A DNA stretch of 64,000 nucleotides from Cenococcum geophilum 1.58 (GCA_001692895.1 KV748229.1:495359-559358); one strand, 5' to 3'; shown: positions 45,231 through 56,662, numbered from the stretch's first letter. Made by a program: numbers and translations. The notes: generated by a model from the letters alone, not told the origin.

Positions 45231-46585
45231 AAACTTATTAGCTTTAGTAGTAATAAATTAAGGGCCTAGTATAGGCAGAACTAATAAATAGCCGCGGCCT
45301 AGAATTAAGATAGTGTATTAGCTAAGCCATTTAAATTACCTAGAATCTACTTTATGGATATTATAATATTATAAGCTATAGTAGCTAGCATAATCTTATA
45401 GAGCGATTTATTTACTACGCTACGGATAACGGTCTTCTTAATGCCTTAGTAAACTACTATGCTATTAGTATAAATAGATAGCGCGCTATACTACTAGTTA
45501 GTAGACTATAAATTAAATACATAAGTAATAGTATATATCTCTTTCGGATTAATATAGTCTACTTATTAACTAGGCTTAGGCAATATACTAAACGCCTAAA
45601 ATTAAGGGAGGTTGGCTATATACTACTGCCAGTTATCCTTATATTTAAGTTCCTTAAAAAAATAAAAGCCGCTAAACCTAAACTAGGTAGAGGCGTTAGT
45701 AAAGAGATAAATATAGGTATACTTAACGTTATTAAAGAACAATACCCTATTACTTATAGTAAGTAGGTTAAGCTAGATATATAAGTTACTTCGTAACTTA
45801 GTACTAAATTGCCTAGGTTTATACTTATTTACTAAAGTTTCCGGCTAAGTAGTAATAAAGATTTAGAGGGATTTAGAGTAAAATTAACTAAGTTTAATTA
45901 TATAGGCGTACTATACGAGGTAGCCCATAAGCTATTAGGCTTAAAGGAACAATAATAAGCCGTATTAAAGTGTGGTAGTGACTTTCTTAATAGTATATAA
46001 TTATTTCTATAGTAATAATCGCGTTTATATTTATATGGTGTTAATAGTATATTCTAAAACTTTAATAATAGTTTCTGCTATATCTTTAAAGCTATTTTAA
46101 GGGATACCTAGGGAGTTAGTAATAGAGATATAAGTCTAGGTAATAGCCGCTAAGTTGTTTAGGTTAGTAAGGATAAAGTTAAAGTTATCTAGGTAGTGTT
46201 TTACTTTATAAGGTAGTTATAAATAGAGTATCTAGTATAGGCCTTTCGCGAAGAGGTTAAATATAAGCGGCGCAGTTTAAAGATTAAAGGATAGGTAGTA
46301 TTTCTAGTAGGTAATACCTTCCTAAAAAAAGCCTATTAATGTTCTTACCCTATAAGATAGGGGGACTATATAGAACACGTCTTTAATATCTCTTTTAAGT
46401 AGCAGATATCTATAACCTATAAAAATAATATAGGCTTAAATAGTGGTAACTATAGTATATACTAGTACTCCATATTCTTCTAGGATTATATTATTAACTA
46501 AAGATACTAGTAAAAAGGAGAGATTATAAATTTAGCGGTATCCTTTATCTAATTTTAGTACTAGGCTAAAAGGTAAGACTATAAT
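45231..46585 (-). pseudogene. Reverse transcriptase and RNase H-like region of the Ngaro-like element, decayed
   Basis: From 46585 downward the minus strand reads LPFSLVLKLDKGYR, a KRDIKDVFYIVPLSYRVRTL block, SFNLQTAPLIFNLFAKGL-like text (stop at the Gln) and YLDNFNFIL, where the usual Tyr-Leu-Asp-Asp has Asp changed to Asn (about 46184-46195). Near 45310-45345 a GNLNGLANTLS motif resembles the G-x-x-N-x-x-AD-x-LSR sequence found between RNase H and recombinase in such elements. This is a reverse transcriptase of the DIRS/Ngaro type. Confidence 0.75.
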
Positions 46586-46784
46586 TGTTGGACTTATAAG
46601 GGGATATCACATAGCTACGGTTCGTAGATAGTATAATAATTATTCTTCTTCTTCTTAGATAGGGGTAAGGGTCGAGAAACTTAAGGTTCCTCGCTACGGT
46701 AGTGCCGCGGCAACACGTGACGGCAACTTGCCTCACGTGACGGCAATTTGCCTTACATAGCGGCAATTTGCCCTATTCCTAACA
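46586..46784. repeat. Left LTR (downstream LTR of the minus-strand copia element)
   Basis: 199 bp. Its last part has three tandem copies of an about 20-base motif related to ACGTGACGGCAATTTGCCTT (46713-46772). By eye about 11 differences from the right LTR, all transitions. Confidence 0.9.
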
Positions 46785-49700
46785 CTAGTAACTCTTCTTT
46801 TTATAGTTGCCATTTATATATATATAAACAGACAGGATATAACGATACCAGATAGTATACGACAAGACTAAATACTATGCAATAATGCAGTAGTTGGCAA
46901 AGACGGGTAGGCCGCTAAGGCGCTAGCAGTAAGCGAGCTAATGGCGATTTTCTATCCCGGGGATAGAAAATCCTAATTGGCTAAATTAAGTTAGGGTCTA
47001 TAGAATGTTATGCTCTAAAAAGTCTTAGCAAGAGAATCTAACTAATTAGACAACTTTAACCGCCGGTTAAAGTTCCTAGATATCTTAAGACCTCACATAA
47101 CTAAGAAATTTCTAGGGACTCCCTTTTAACCTAACCTTTAACTTATATACGTAGAGTATTTGTATTAATAAACGCCTCTAGTGCCTTATTTAGGTTTGCC
47201 TTTATTATTATATCTACTGGGTTATCTTAGCTATTAATCTATTAAATCTTAAAGAGTTCTTAACGCTTGTAGGATTGCTAAAGTGCTATAATATCGATTA
47301 TAAGGTGCTTCTCTTTTATAGTACCGAGCTTAACTAAATACTTATAGAGGGAATATAAGTTGGTGTATATAATTATAGGGATAACAAAAAGTTTGAGTCG
47401 ATCTATAATTATCTTTAGGGTAGTTCCAATTGCAATTACTATATTGACTCCGCCAACTATTCTATATATCTCTAACGCTAAAACACTTTAGGTAACGCGC
47501 TTGCTCTTAGTTAAGCTCTAATAAATAAGATTGCTATAGATTATAAAGTCATTCTCTCCAGTAAATTTATTCGCGATAATAATCTTATATCCCAATTAGG
47601 AGCTAAAATCTTTGTTATTTATAAATAATCCATTAATAAATATAAAGAGCTTGGCGGTAGGAAGATTAATAGGTATATAGAGTAGTCCCCAATTAAGATG
47701 GTTTATTTGCTAGAAAAGACGCTTATTTAGGGCAAGGATATCGTCCTTAGTTAGTTCCTAGTGTTAGGTGGCAATAGAGAGATTAAATAAAGCCTTAGGT
47801 TAACAGATAGAAGTAACATAAGCTCCGCGAGCGCGTTACTCCACATATCCTTACTTTAGAAAATTAGCGTTAATAACGTTAATCTTCTTACCTTAACCCT
47901 TCTAGCGCAGAGCAATAGAATCCTTATTTAGGGAGAGGATGCATCCATTAAAGAGTAATAGTGTTATTAAACTAAGCTTTTCCTTTGGCTTTGCTATAAG
48001 ATTTGCCTTCACTAGCTTGTCTTCTTTAAGAACTAAGAATTAGTCGTCTCCTAAGATAATTATATCATCAGTTTATATACTAATGATTCTAAATAGAGTT
48101 CCTATAGTTATAATAAGGAAGCAGGGATTAAATATAGAAGTAGTTATTAAAAGCTTCTCTTTATGGTGCTTACTATAGGTAGCCTACTAATGAGTTCCTA
48201 CTTCTGTAATTCTATATAGTAGCTTAAGTATAACCATAATCGTATCTTTGGGATATTAGTAGCGAATTTGCTCTAAAAGGTATGCCAGTATTAAGCGCTA
48301 AAGGTGCGTCTCTAATTAGGTATAGGCCTAAGTAATATCTCGCAAATAAACTACTATTCCGTTCTTTATCAAGGAGGGAGCTAGTGCAACAATGACTTGC
48401 TAACTAGCTCGTTATATCATAGGAGATTGTATAAGAATTACCTCCTTACTATTATTGTTATAACCTTGGATAATAAGCCTTAATTTCTTAAATAGGGCGT
48501 TAGTAGCTTTGCCCTTAATCTCGTTAACCATTCTTGATTTAAAGATATAAATTCTATCGAACTTAGTAGGGTTATACTTCTTGAATTTAAAGACTTCTCT
48601 TGCAATAAGACCGTTGATCTCCTACTTGTTAAATACTTGGAAAGGAGCTCCTGGGGTTATAATACGACCTTCCTTTTAAAGCTATTTTGCGAGCTTAAAG
48701 TCAGCCTTCTCTTTAGCTGTCATAAAGGCCATTAATAACTTAACTTTATTCTTAATAGTAGTAATAAATTACTCTTCGAAATTAATAAGATGTTAGCAAT
48801 TTCGTGATCCCTTCGGGCGACCTCTACCGTGTTATAGTTGCGGCATATCTACTACAATTGTATTAGGATTACAGTCGCCTTTTAGGGCACGTTAATTGTG
48901 GTTCTCCTCTAGGGCATCTTCTAGGGTATCTTCTGGGGCATCTTATAAAGGCTTAGAACTGTTATCTTTGTAGTAGGGCCTAATAACGGTTAAATAGAAT
49001 TAAGTAGGTCTATAGGGCATCTAAAGAGTATAAGTTTAACTATTAATTATAATAAGTTTATATGGGCCTAACTATCCTCCCTTTTTACGCCATACCCGTA
49101 CTTTAGATTGGAGTGGCAGATTAAATATAGTTAAGGTATTTAGGCTATTTCTTATTCCTAGTATATTATTAACCTAGCGCGTAGTATATAGATGTTGTAC
49201 CTCCTTCGTTACTTTATAAATAGCCTTAGCTCGTTATATAATAGAGGGAGATAGTAGAGAATTATTAGTTATTTAAGGGTAGGCGTTAAAGACTAGCAAT
49301 GTAGGTATAAGCCCATCTAGGCCAGCGGAATCGTTAACGGCCTTAACAGCCATCTATAAGATAATTTCTTTACTAGCGTCCTCTAGTTTTAAAGAAATAA
49401 TCTTATATACTTGGCGCAATAGCGTATAGTATTGCTCCACTTTTTTAACACTATTATATGCCTTAATAGGGACTTCCTTAACCTTAATTGCTATTGCTTT
49501 TACCTATTATTAAAACTTCGCAGATAAGAAGTTCTTTCCTATATTATAAATAATTCGATTAGGGGGTTTTAGGTAGACATTAATCTAGTATAACTAAAGG
49601 GTATCCTATGCGTTTCTAGCTAATATATCCCTTAAGAAACGTACGGCTTAGAAGGAGGTTAATAAGTTAATAGCTTAGAGGACTGGCTTGCCGTTAAAAT

Positions 49701-52371
49701 ATATAACATTAATAATAATATAGAAGTTAAAGTTATAGTTATCTTTAAGGGTAAACTTAAATTGGCCAGAGGACTTCTGGTTCATTTAGTAGTAATAGTA
49801 GTACTTTATAAGATGCTTAATTACCTTAACCTCGACTTTATAACCTACTTATTAAAGAACCCTAAGTAGTTGGTAAACGGATAGGTAGCTAAAACGATGG
49901 TATAGTTAACGTAGCTCTAACTTGATTAAGTGACTTTAAGCAACGCTCCTTTCTAATTATTGGAGGAGCAACTAAGGGTAACCCCACTTATATATAACAG
50001 GCACCCGATTGTCTCCCTAAATAAGCATATTCTTAAGGTTATTAAGCTTAACGCCTAATTTATTTATATCTTGGATATAGAATAGGAATGGGGTATTTAT
50101 GGGAACAATGTAGAAGGTAATATATCCTAATAGGGTTTGGACCTTGATTGTGCCGAGAGAGATTATAGTACCCTTACTAAAGTGAATTGTATATTAGCCT
50201 GCCGTTAATTAGTCGATTTAAATAGAGCTATTAAGCTACTAAAGAGCTTAAACTTAAGGTTCTCCTACTATAGATACTCCTACGGCTCTAGTATCTGGTA
50301 TAATACTATAGAAGACGTTCACCAAGTATCTATTATTAAAGAAGAACGCGGAACTTTCCTTTAGCTTGTTAAAGATATCTAACTTTATAACAGAATAGAA
50401 CGTAGATTGGTTATTAAGGATAGTGACGGTTTATATGCTATTTACCTCACCATACTTAGTAAAGTATTGGTTAAAAAAGTAGTCCTTAATATCCATATCT
50501 ATAAGGAGCTATTTGGTCTCATTAACCTTACCCTTAAGATCTTTTACGCCTTTATATTAAACTAGAAAGCTTTAGAAGTAGGCCGTAGTAACCTTATAAT
50601 TTCTGACGTTTCTTGCACTTTAACGGAACTTATTATATACCTCTTTTCGCTTATTAAGGGAGTGTCTAGTTAACTAGTAATTTGGCTTCTTATAAATATA
50701 GCACTTCTTCTAGCGATTACTTCGAAATAAACCTTTATAAGGACCTCCATAATTACCTTATGGTTGACGTTAATTATACCCTTTACTATATTCCCTACCA
50801 CGGCCGCTATATATTTAATTAGTCTAGTTATAATTATATTAATTAGGAACGCTTATTTAGGTAGGGCTTTTGGTATAAAGCTATTAAGATTCTTATATTT
50901 GTATTATAGTACCTACGGCGGAGTATAGCTCGGTATATACTCCTTTAAATGTATCTATAGGTTTATATAGCGCTAAGTTACACTTAGGAACGCTATGGTA
51001 TACTAAGATAACCTAGTCCCTTAGACTATTCTTATTTTAGTAGGTTTTAGTAAGGCTACGTTAGATTTTCTAGAGTTTATTAAAGAGTAGTTAAAGATAC
51101 TCTAGGTAAGTCGTTATTGGGTTAGAAGCGATAACTCTCTAGAATATAGTCTCCCGCTATTTGGATATATAGAGTTGGCGGTTTTTATTAGTTTTAAAGT
51201 AGGCTCTAGTAAGCTAAAGTATTATATTAAAGCTATAGTTTTTACCTATAATATAGTCGTAATAGAATATTGCCGCCTATCCCTTTAATATAACAGAGAA
51301 AGCATAATGGAACTAGTAGCGTTAAATTCCGACCTTATTGCAGCAGTTATAAAAGACCTATAGTTTTGCTCCAAGTATATTATATAATTCTCCTTTAAAC
51401 TTCTTCTCTTTGTCTAAATATACCTTTATTAGATTCGTAACTTCTCAAAATAGAGGCTTATTAGTTAGCTAGGATAGAGGAGTTAGAGGTAGTAAAGGTA
51501 GAGGAAAAGCACCTCTAGGTAGGAGAGTACCTTTAGGTAGAAGAGTAGCGTTCTAGGGGTTTCGTTCTAAATTAAAGTTGCCTTTCAAAGAATATAGGTT
51601 GGTTTTAGGTTTCCGTAGTTAACGTATAATCTTAGTTTCTGTCTATACTAGTTCTTCTATACTAGTAAGAACGGCGTAAATATTACTAGTAATTAGGTTA
51701 CCGTCCTTAGCAATATATACCCTATTTCTTTAGAGGGAGTCTTAAAAATCTTAAATAATATTAATATTGCCAAGTGCCTAGGTATCGGCGGTCCATCCTA
51801 TAAAATCCTCCCTAAAGTATTCCTATAACTATAAATTGGCGTAGTAGCTATCTTAGTAGAATAGAATATAGTATAGGAGAAAGCCGTTAACTTATTTTAC
51901 GGTATAGGTTGTTATATTAAAGGTAAATGCGTCCTAATCTTTATTAATAAGTTTCGTGTATATAGCTACCCCTAGTAGTAAGGAGTCTCTCCAATTGTTT
52001 GGAGTGGCTATAGTTATATCTTCGGAGGAATGGAATATTAGTAGTGTAGGGATTATCGTTTGGTACGCGTTTGTGACGTATATTTGCAATTATAGGGCTT
52101 AGGACTAGTTCTAGCCTTAAATTGCAAAGACTTATAAAGTATGTTATTCTATATAATGGACGCAAGAATCTATAATCTAGGGAAGGCTTAGGACTAGTTC
52201 TGGCCTTTAGATCCTTAGATTCGTGGAAGAGTTCTATTTAAGGTTTAGGACCAGTTCTAACCTTAAAAGATAGCTTCCTCTAGCACGAGTAGCACTAGTA
52301 TAGTGGCTCGTCTCTTCTTGGTAAAGACCTTGCTATTCTATAGTATAACAGTAAAGTTAACCACTAATTAG
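46785..52371 (-). pseudogene. Decayed gag-pol of the copia-type element
   Basis: Minus-strand frames are broken by many stops. Recognisable pieces are a gag segment SKQLERLLTTRG (near 51980-52010), a zinc knuckle KKCYIYKKPNY (about 50670-50706) in which two Cys are replaced by Tyr (TGT/TGC to TAT/TAC), and a reverse transcriptase stretch TDDIIILGDD followed by KEDKLVKANLIAKPKEKLS (48072-47970). The last is typical of fungal copia elements. The integrase must lie between but I did not delimit it. Confidence 0.75.
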
Positions 52372-52570
52372 TGTTGGACTTATAAGGGGATATCACGTAG
52401 CTATGGTTTGTAGATAGTATGATAATTATTCTTCTTCTTCTTAGATAGGGGTAAGGGTTAAGGAACTTAAGGTTCCTCGCTACGGTAGTGCCGCGGCAAC
52501 ACGTAACGGCAACTTGCCTCACGTGATGGCAATTTGCCTTACATGGCGGCAATTTGCCCTATTCCCAACA
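52372..52570. repeat. Right LTR (upstream LTR of the minus-strand copia element)
   Basis: 199 bp, TGTTGGACTTATAAGGGGAT... to ...CCCTATTCCCAACA, followed by the target duplication ATAAT at 52571-52575. Confidence 0.9.
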
Positions 52571-53814
52571 ATAATAGGCCCTATTATAATTCTAATATAT
52601 CCTTTTTTAAGGTCTAATATTATCTTCTTAGAGATAAGGTTAGTATTATCCTAAGAGGAGTTATAGTTTCTATAGGATTTTAGGATAGGGATAGACTTAG
52701 CTCCTATTTTATAGCTATAGGTTAGGATACCTACTAAGATAGCTAGTAAATTGCCTCGGTAGTTAGATAGAAGGGAGTACTATACTAAGATCCTTAGGGG
52801 TAATAAAAAGTAGTAAAGAGCTTTTACCTCTATAAAGGTAGGGAATAATAGTAACGTATTAGGCCTAGGTCCTAGGCGTATAATTAAAGTTAGTATTATT
52901 ATTAGGCTAGACCCTACTTTATAAGGTTCGCCTTACTATTTCTAGGCGCAAGCTTTAGATAATATAGTGTAATCTTTATTATACTTTAAGCACTTATATA
53001 GGTATTTATTATAGCCTCTACTATTAAACCTGCGGTAGGTATTAAAGGTATAGAAGGTATCTAACCTAGGTCTCTTTAAGGCGGCAAAGCCGATAGTACT
53101 AGATATTATAAGGTATAGTGCTATATACTAGGCTAATATTTACTAATTAGCGGGCTTTAGTTAGCTATTGGTTATTGTAAAGGTATAATAGTTAAGTGCT
53201 AAATTAAGTATATAACCTACCTAGATATACTAGGTTAATAAGGTATAAATTATATTTATCTAAAGAAGCATGCTAGTAATAAGGTTTAGTAGGCATATAT
53301 AAAGGGTGCTAGTAATAACTACGTAGTTAGTAAAACCTTTAAACTAGATGCCTTTATCTATAAATAGCTTTCTATTTACCTTTACCTTTCTTATAACTAA
53401 AGTACCATTCTTAATCCGTATCTTATTAGCGATTTTAATTTAAGCGGTATAGACTTAAAGATGGGCGAGGTTTACTAGATTAAAGGTACCCTTAAAAATG
53501 TCTAGGTAATCCCTTTTTATAACGCCAGGAAGGCAAAGTTTAAGCAACTTTATACTAGGAGGAAGAGGCTTACTAAGGATATTAGCTATAGTAGCTATTA
53601 TAGTGGCCTATAAGGCCGAAGCGGCTAAGCCTAACTATAATTAAGCCATTTAAGCTAGGTGGTATTTATGCTAGTAAGCTTCCTCCGCTAGGTAGGCTTT
53701 GCGCTCTTTCTTATACTTTTAAATCTCCCTTTTATCTCAGGCTTGTTCCCTTTACTCTTTAGCAATTTTACGCTCTTCTACGGCAGCGGCGCGTATATTA
53801 GCCTTAGACGGCAT
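52571..53814 (-). pseudogene. ORF1 (gag-like) and reverse transcriptase N-terminal part of the Ngaro-like element, decayed
   Basis: From an ATG at 53814 the minus strand reads MPSKANIRAAAVEERKIAKE and a charged helical region, then PPSIKLLKLCLPGVIKRDYL, KVNRKLFIDKGI, and near 53040-52920 a Cys-containing stretch RGYNKYLYKCLKYNKDYTIL that may be a damaged zinc finger. It then passes into LLSNYRGNLLAILVGILTYS and DLKKGYIRIIIGPI, the usual lead-in to the reverse transcriptase, where the copia element inserted. Stops are mostly TAG/TAA in place of Gln/Trp. Confidence 0.65.
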
Positions 53815-54013
53815 TATAGGACTAGTGGAGGAGGATGTAGCGGTTGTAGATGATAGTGTAGTTAAGGTAGGTCGTCTAGGTAGGTTTACTCGTTGGAATT
53901 GTGCACGCGTACGAATCTCCTAGTTAGTTATAAGCGGTAATAGCGTTATAAAATAATTCTTAAACAAATAGATGATGAATATATGATGAATATTAATGAG
54001 TTTAGCGATATTA

Positions 54014-54126
54014 AAAGCGAATTAGCCACGTAGTGACTGCGTTCGATATTCGCGAATATTGCAGGAGGTCTCAGCATTGTGCGTTGCTGAGGTAGTTGCT
54101 GCCAAGCAATATATAGACGCTAGTAT
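54014..54126. repeat. Split direct repeat A, terminal copy (A1)
   Basis: 113-bp copy of 43704-43816 at the 5' end (minus strand) of the Ngaro-like element. Right of it the base composition returns to normal. Confidence 0.88.
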
Positions 54127-55010
54127 ATAACCTTTTTATCGTCGCAGTAGTCTTGCTCCCATTATCTACGTCCAACGCAAGGGCCGTCCTTTATATTGGC
54201 TTTTAGGAGGGCGTCGGCACTGTGTGGTGGCCATTTGGATGCTGGGAGCCAGCCAACGGGGCGTGGAACGTCTTCACAGTCAGCAGTGTTGAAGGTGAAG
54301 CTATTCAGCTCTCTGGGTATTATGGTTGCGTCAGTAGAATTCTCCTTTCTGTTAGCGACGCGATACCTTTCACCTTTGGAGTTGGTATAGTTGAAGAACT
54401 CGGTCTGCCGCTGCGGAGTCGGAATTGGGGTTGGTGGGGGGTTTGCGCGTGGAGCGGACGGGCTGAACGCGCTTTGCCGGGGGAAGATCCCCGGCGTTTG
54501 GATTTACTCGTTTTTTACCCATGTTTCTAGTTACTAGAGTAGATCCGATGTAGAAAATGTGATTCGGCGACCAGCACAAGAATCGGATGATAAAATATGA
54601 GTAGTAAGTCAAGGAAATCCTATGTAATACATTGGAATATGCCCATATTATATTAGCGGGGCGTTTGAAAGGTTAATCAGGACAAAACTTTTGACATTTT
54701 ACAGGAATCTTCAAGACAACAATATCATTCAGGAATTTCTATTCTTCGGTTCAGTCAATTCAGAATTCCACCTTGGGTCTCACTCCCTATTCAATTCGAT
54801 TAGCTAGGGATATTTAGAGTGGTATCTGGCAGGCTACTAGAGAAGATTAGGTCAATGTGAGAATTCTTTAGACGTGTAGTAGTAACTCCAAGGCCAATAG
54901 AGCCTACGTAAAATTTAAACTCAACATCCACTGTCTATGACACAACAGAGGGACGAGATACATAGTTTTGTACATGTAGATGATAATACAGTAGCAAAGA
55001 TGTCCCAGAC
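54127..55010. other. Right flank of the retroelement and 3' flank of MRPL7
   Basis: Ordinary composition resumes at 54127. The part up to 54522 may hold the 5' end of the gene broken by the retroelement (listed separately). 54600-55010 shows no coding or repeat structure. Confidence 0.45.
54370..54522 (-). pseudogene. Possible first exon of the interrupted SET-domain gene
   Basis: From an ATG at 54522 the minus strand reads about 50 residues rich in Lys, Pro, Asn and Arg (MGKKRVNPNAGDLPPAKRV, then a basic/polar region ending DRVLQLYQLQR) to a stop at 54370. It looks like a nuclear-type basic N-terminus. It lies on the same strand as, and would be upstream of, the SET relic at 42992-43391 if the 10.7-kb insertion were absent. 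The sequence between 54370 and 54127 is not clearly coding, so the link is a suggestion only. Confidence 0.35.
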
Positions 55011-56180
55011 CTAATTTACGACCTTGCCGTAGAATGGAAGGCCAATCGATTGCAATAATAACCTTGCGTCTCTGTCATTCGTAGCAGAAGAGTGGATAGT
55101 GATATGACAACCAGGAATCATTTTCGGCGGGTACCTATATATGAAATTAGTAAAGCTGAGACTAAAGGGTATCACAGTAGCTATTCAATAGAAGCTTACA
55201 TATCGTAATTGACCTCAAGCTCTGGGAATAGAGCCACCGCACCCGGAGGTAAACCAAATGTGATGTTGCCGCTGCTATCTCCAGAGGTTCCCTTCACACC
55301 TTTCCATTCCTTGATTCGCGGCAGGACTACGTCAATAAGTTTCCCCAGGAAATGGAAAGTGTCCTCCCCTTTCATTGATGCCGTCACAGAAATATATTTC
55401 CCTTCTCGTAAACCCCACTGTTGCACACTCTTTCTCGCCTTGTGTGTTGTCGCTCGTACATTAGATATCGCCTGCATGATCATCCCTGCAACATGCAAGT
55501 GTGCGCTATCATCCGCCGCATTAGGGACCATCGAGTGTAATGTTACACCTGTGATTTTTGGGATGTTCCGGAAGGTCTTCGGAGGTGTAAGAAGGCGGAG
55601 ATTGTCACCACCACGAGGACCCCGTAGCGGACGATTCTTAAAATATGGAGAGTCTCCCTCCCAGCCCCGTAATCTCTGAGCTTTTGGCGGTGCTTTGTAG
55701 CCGGGGGGGAAATGTGCATATGTGAGAGTCAAGAGGTCTGGTGCAATAGTGCTCTGGTAGGTCTGTTCTAGACGGGGAAGGCTAAATGGCCCAGGTATAA
55801 AGAGACGCGAGGAAGGGTCGGACGGAGGCGGAGGCTGGTGAGGATGTAGCGGACCGCGGTAATATTTTGGAGATCGGTATTGGTATCTACATGAAGAGGG
55901 TTAACGCAACTGTCCAAGGGCAGTAACTGTCGGCTTTGTGGTGGTAACCGTACCTGCTTGGGGGCAGTTCACCTTTCCTGCTCTTGCTCCGCGCGACAGG
56001 GTCATAGCTTTTCACAATGTCTTCTGATGGAGGAGGCACGGTGAAGGAGGAAGATTCAAGGTCCTGAAGGGCGTTTGTGGAGGCATTGCGGTTCGAGAGC
56101 GGTCTCGCAGAACAGATAGTGGGCTTTAGATCTCTCCAAAGGGCTGGACCGGCCTTGGGTCGCAGTTCGCGCAGAGCCAT
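55011..56180 (-). CDS. MRPL7: Mitochondrial large-subunit ribosomal protein uL5m (MRPL7)
   Basis: Three exons on the minus strand: 56180-55954, 55886-55200 and 55134-55011, giving 345 residues. The first exon encodes a basic, Arg/Ser-rich mitochondrial presequence (MALRELRPKAGPALWRD..., RNAST) and the SYDPVARSKSRKGELPPSR motif. The second has YRSPKYYRGPLHPHQPPPP, PYFKNRPLRGPRGG and the uL5 fold: KITGVTLHSMVPNA, LHVAGMIMQAISNVRA, ARKSVQQWGLREGKYISV, GEDTFHFLGKLIDVVLPRIKEW, GDSSGNITFGL, LFPELEVNYDM. The third exon supplies YPPKMIPGCHITIHSSA and the C-terminal end. Both junctions restore conserved codons (Ser-Arg-Tyr and Asp-Met-Tyr). The protein sits at the central protuberance near 5S-equivalent contacts in mitochondrial ribosomes. 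Confidence 0.92.
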
Positions 56181-56299
56181 TGCCGGTGATGGAGTCGGTG
56201 GTGTTAAGGCCGGCGAAGTCTCATACGGTTTTCGCGAGCCAAAAAGGACGACGGACGGGATTGGCTAAGACTACAGTCCAAATATCCTTACCTCAGAAG

Positions 56300-56389
56300 C
56301 TCAGACCAAGAAATCGATTGTGCGGATATAGGAATATCCGCACCGTCCGCTAAGCTGATTTAGGACGGCAATCGTTTTCTTGGTCTGAG
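56300..56389. repeat. 90-base nested hairpin with 21-bp arms upstream of MRPL7
   Basis: CTCAGACCAAGAAATCGATTG at 56300-56320 (21 bases; last base shared) pairs with 56369-56389 with one mismatch. Inside the arms are two further hairpins: TGCGGATAT/ATATCCGCA around 56321-56340 and CGTCC...GGACG at 56344-56367. The result is a cloverleaf-like fold. It may be a miniature transposable element or a structured transcript. Confidence 0.7.
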
Positions 56390-56662
56390 AGACTTTGGCG
56401 AGCTTTGTAGAAAACCTAAACACTGTTTATATAAGAAGACTTTATTAACTTTGGCGAAATTAATCTACCCTCCTACAATACCTATTGATATAAAAATTAC
56501 ACCAAATTATAGAGAAAAGCCTACTCTATAAAGCTATGAGATCCTTAGCTTATTGTACCCGCGTGATATTAAGAGGAAGTCGTCGCGGTAGACGTTATAA
56601 TTCCACCTCTGCACTACCGAGCCGCGGAGTAATTACTAATACTAAACGCTTACGCCTACGCC

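Larger units (their letters stand above)
46586..52570 (-). mobile_element. Complete copia-type (Ty1/copia) LTR retrotransposon, nested and RIP-degraded
   Basis: Two 199-bp direct repeats (46586-46784 and 52372-52570), each starting TGTTGG and ending CTAACA or CCAACA, are flanked by a 5-bp duplication ATAAT (46581-46585 and 52571-52575). Total 5985 bp. Internal coding on the minus strand places a gag zinc-knuckle-like motif (50670-50710) before a reverse transcriptase motif (near 48064), the order of gag-pol. A purine run AAAAGAAGAG precedes the downstream LTR on the minus strand and fits a polypurine tract. It sits inside the reverse transcriptase gene of the Ngaro-like element; the frame reads across once the insertion and one ATAAT are ignored. 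Confidence 0.9.
43392..54126 (-). mobile_element. Ngaro-like tyrosine-recombinase retroelement with split direct repeats, interrupted by a copia element
   Basis: On the minus strand the order is A1 (54126-54014), ORF1, reverse transcriptase, RNase H-like region, tyrosine recombinase, B1 (43970-43815), A2 (43816-43704), B2 (43547-43392). A and B copies are direct repeats; A2 and B1 touch. This A1-ORFs-B1-A2-B2 order is the split-direct-repeat layout of Ngaro-type elements. No target duplication is seen, as expected for recombinase-mediated insertion. The nested copia element (46586-52570) accounts for 6.0 kb; the element itself is about 4.7 kb. Coding parts are riddled with RIP-type stops, so it is inactive. 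Confidence 0.8.

Noticed and set aside
51944-52165. 73-codon minus-strand frame near the copia upstream LTR as a separate gene
   Set aside because: Its end (KQLERLLTTRG) matches copia gag, so it is part of the decayed gag-pol.
54222-54530. 102-codon plus-strand frame at the right flank of the retroelement
   Set aside because: No family features; the minus strand has a more protein-like basic N-terminus.
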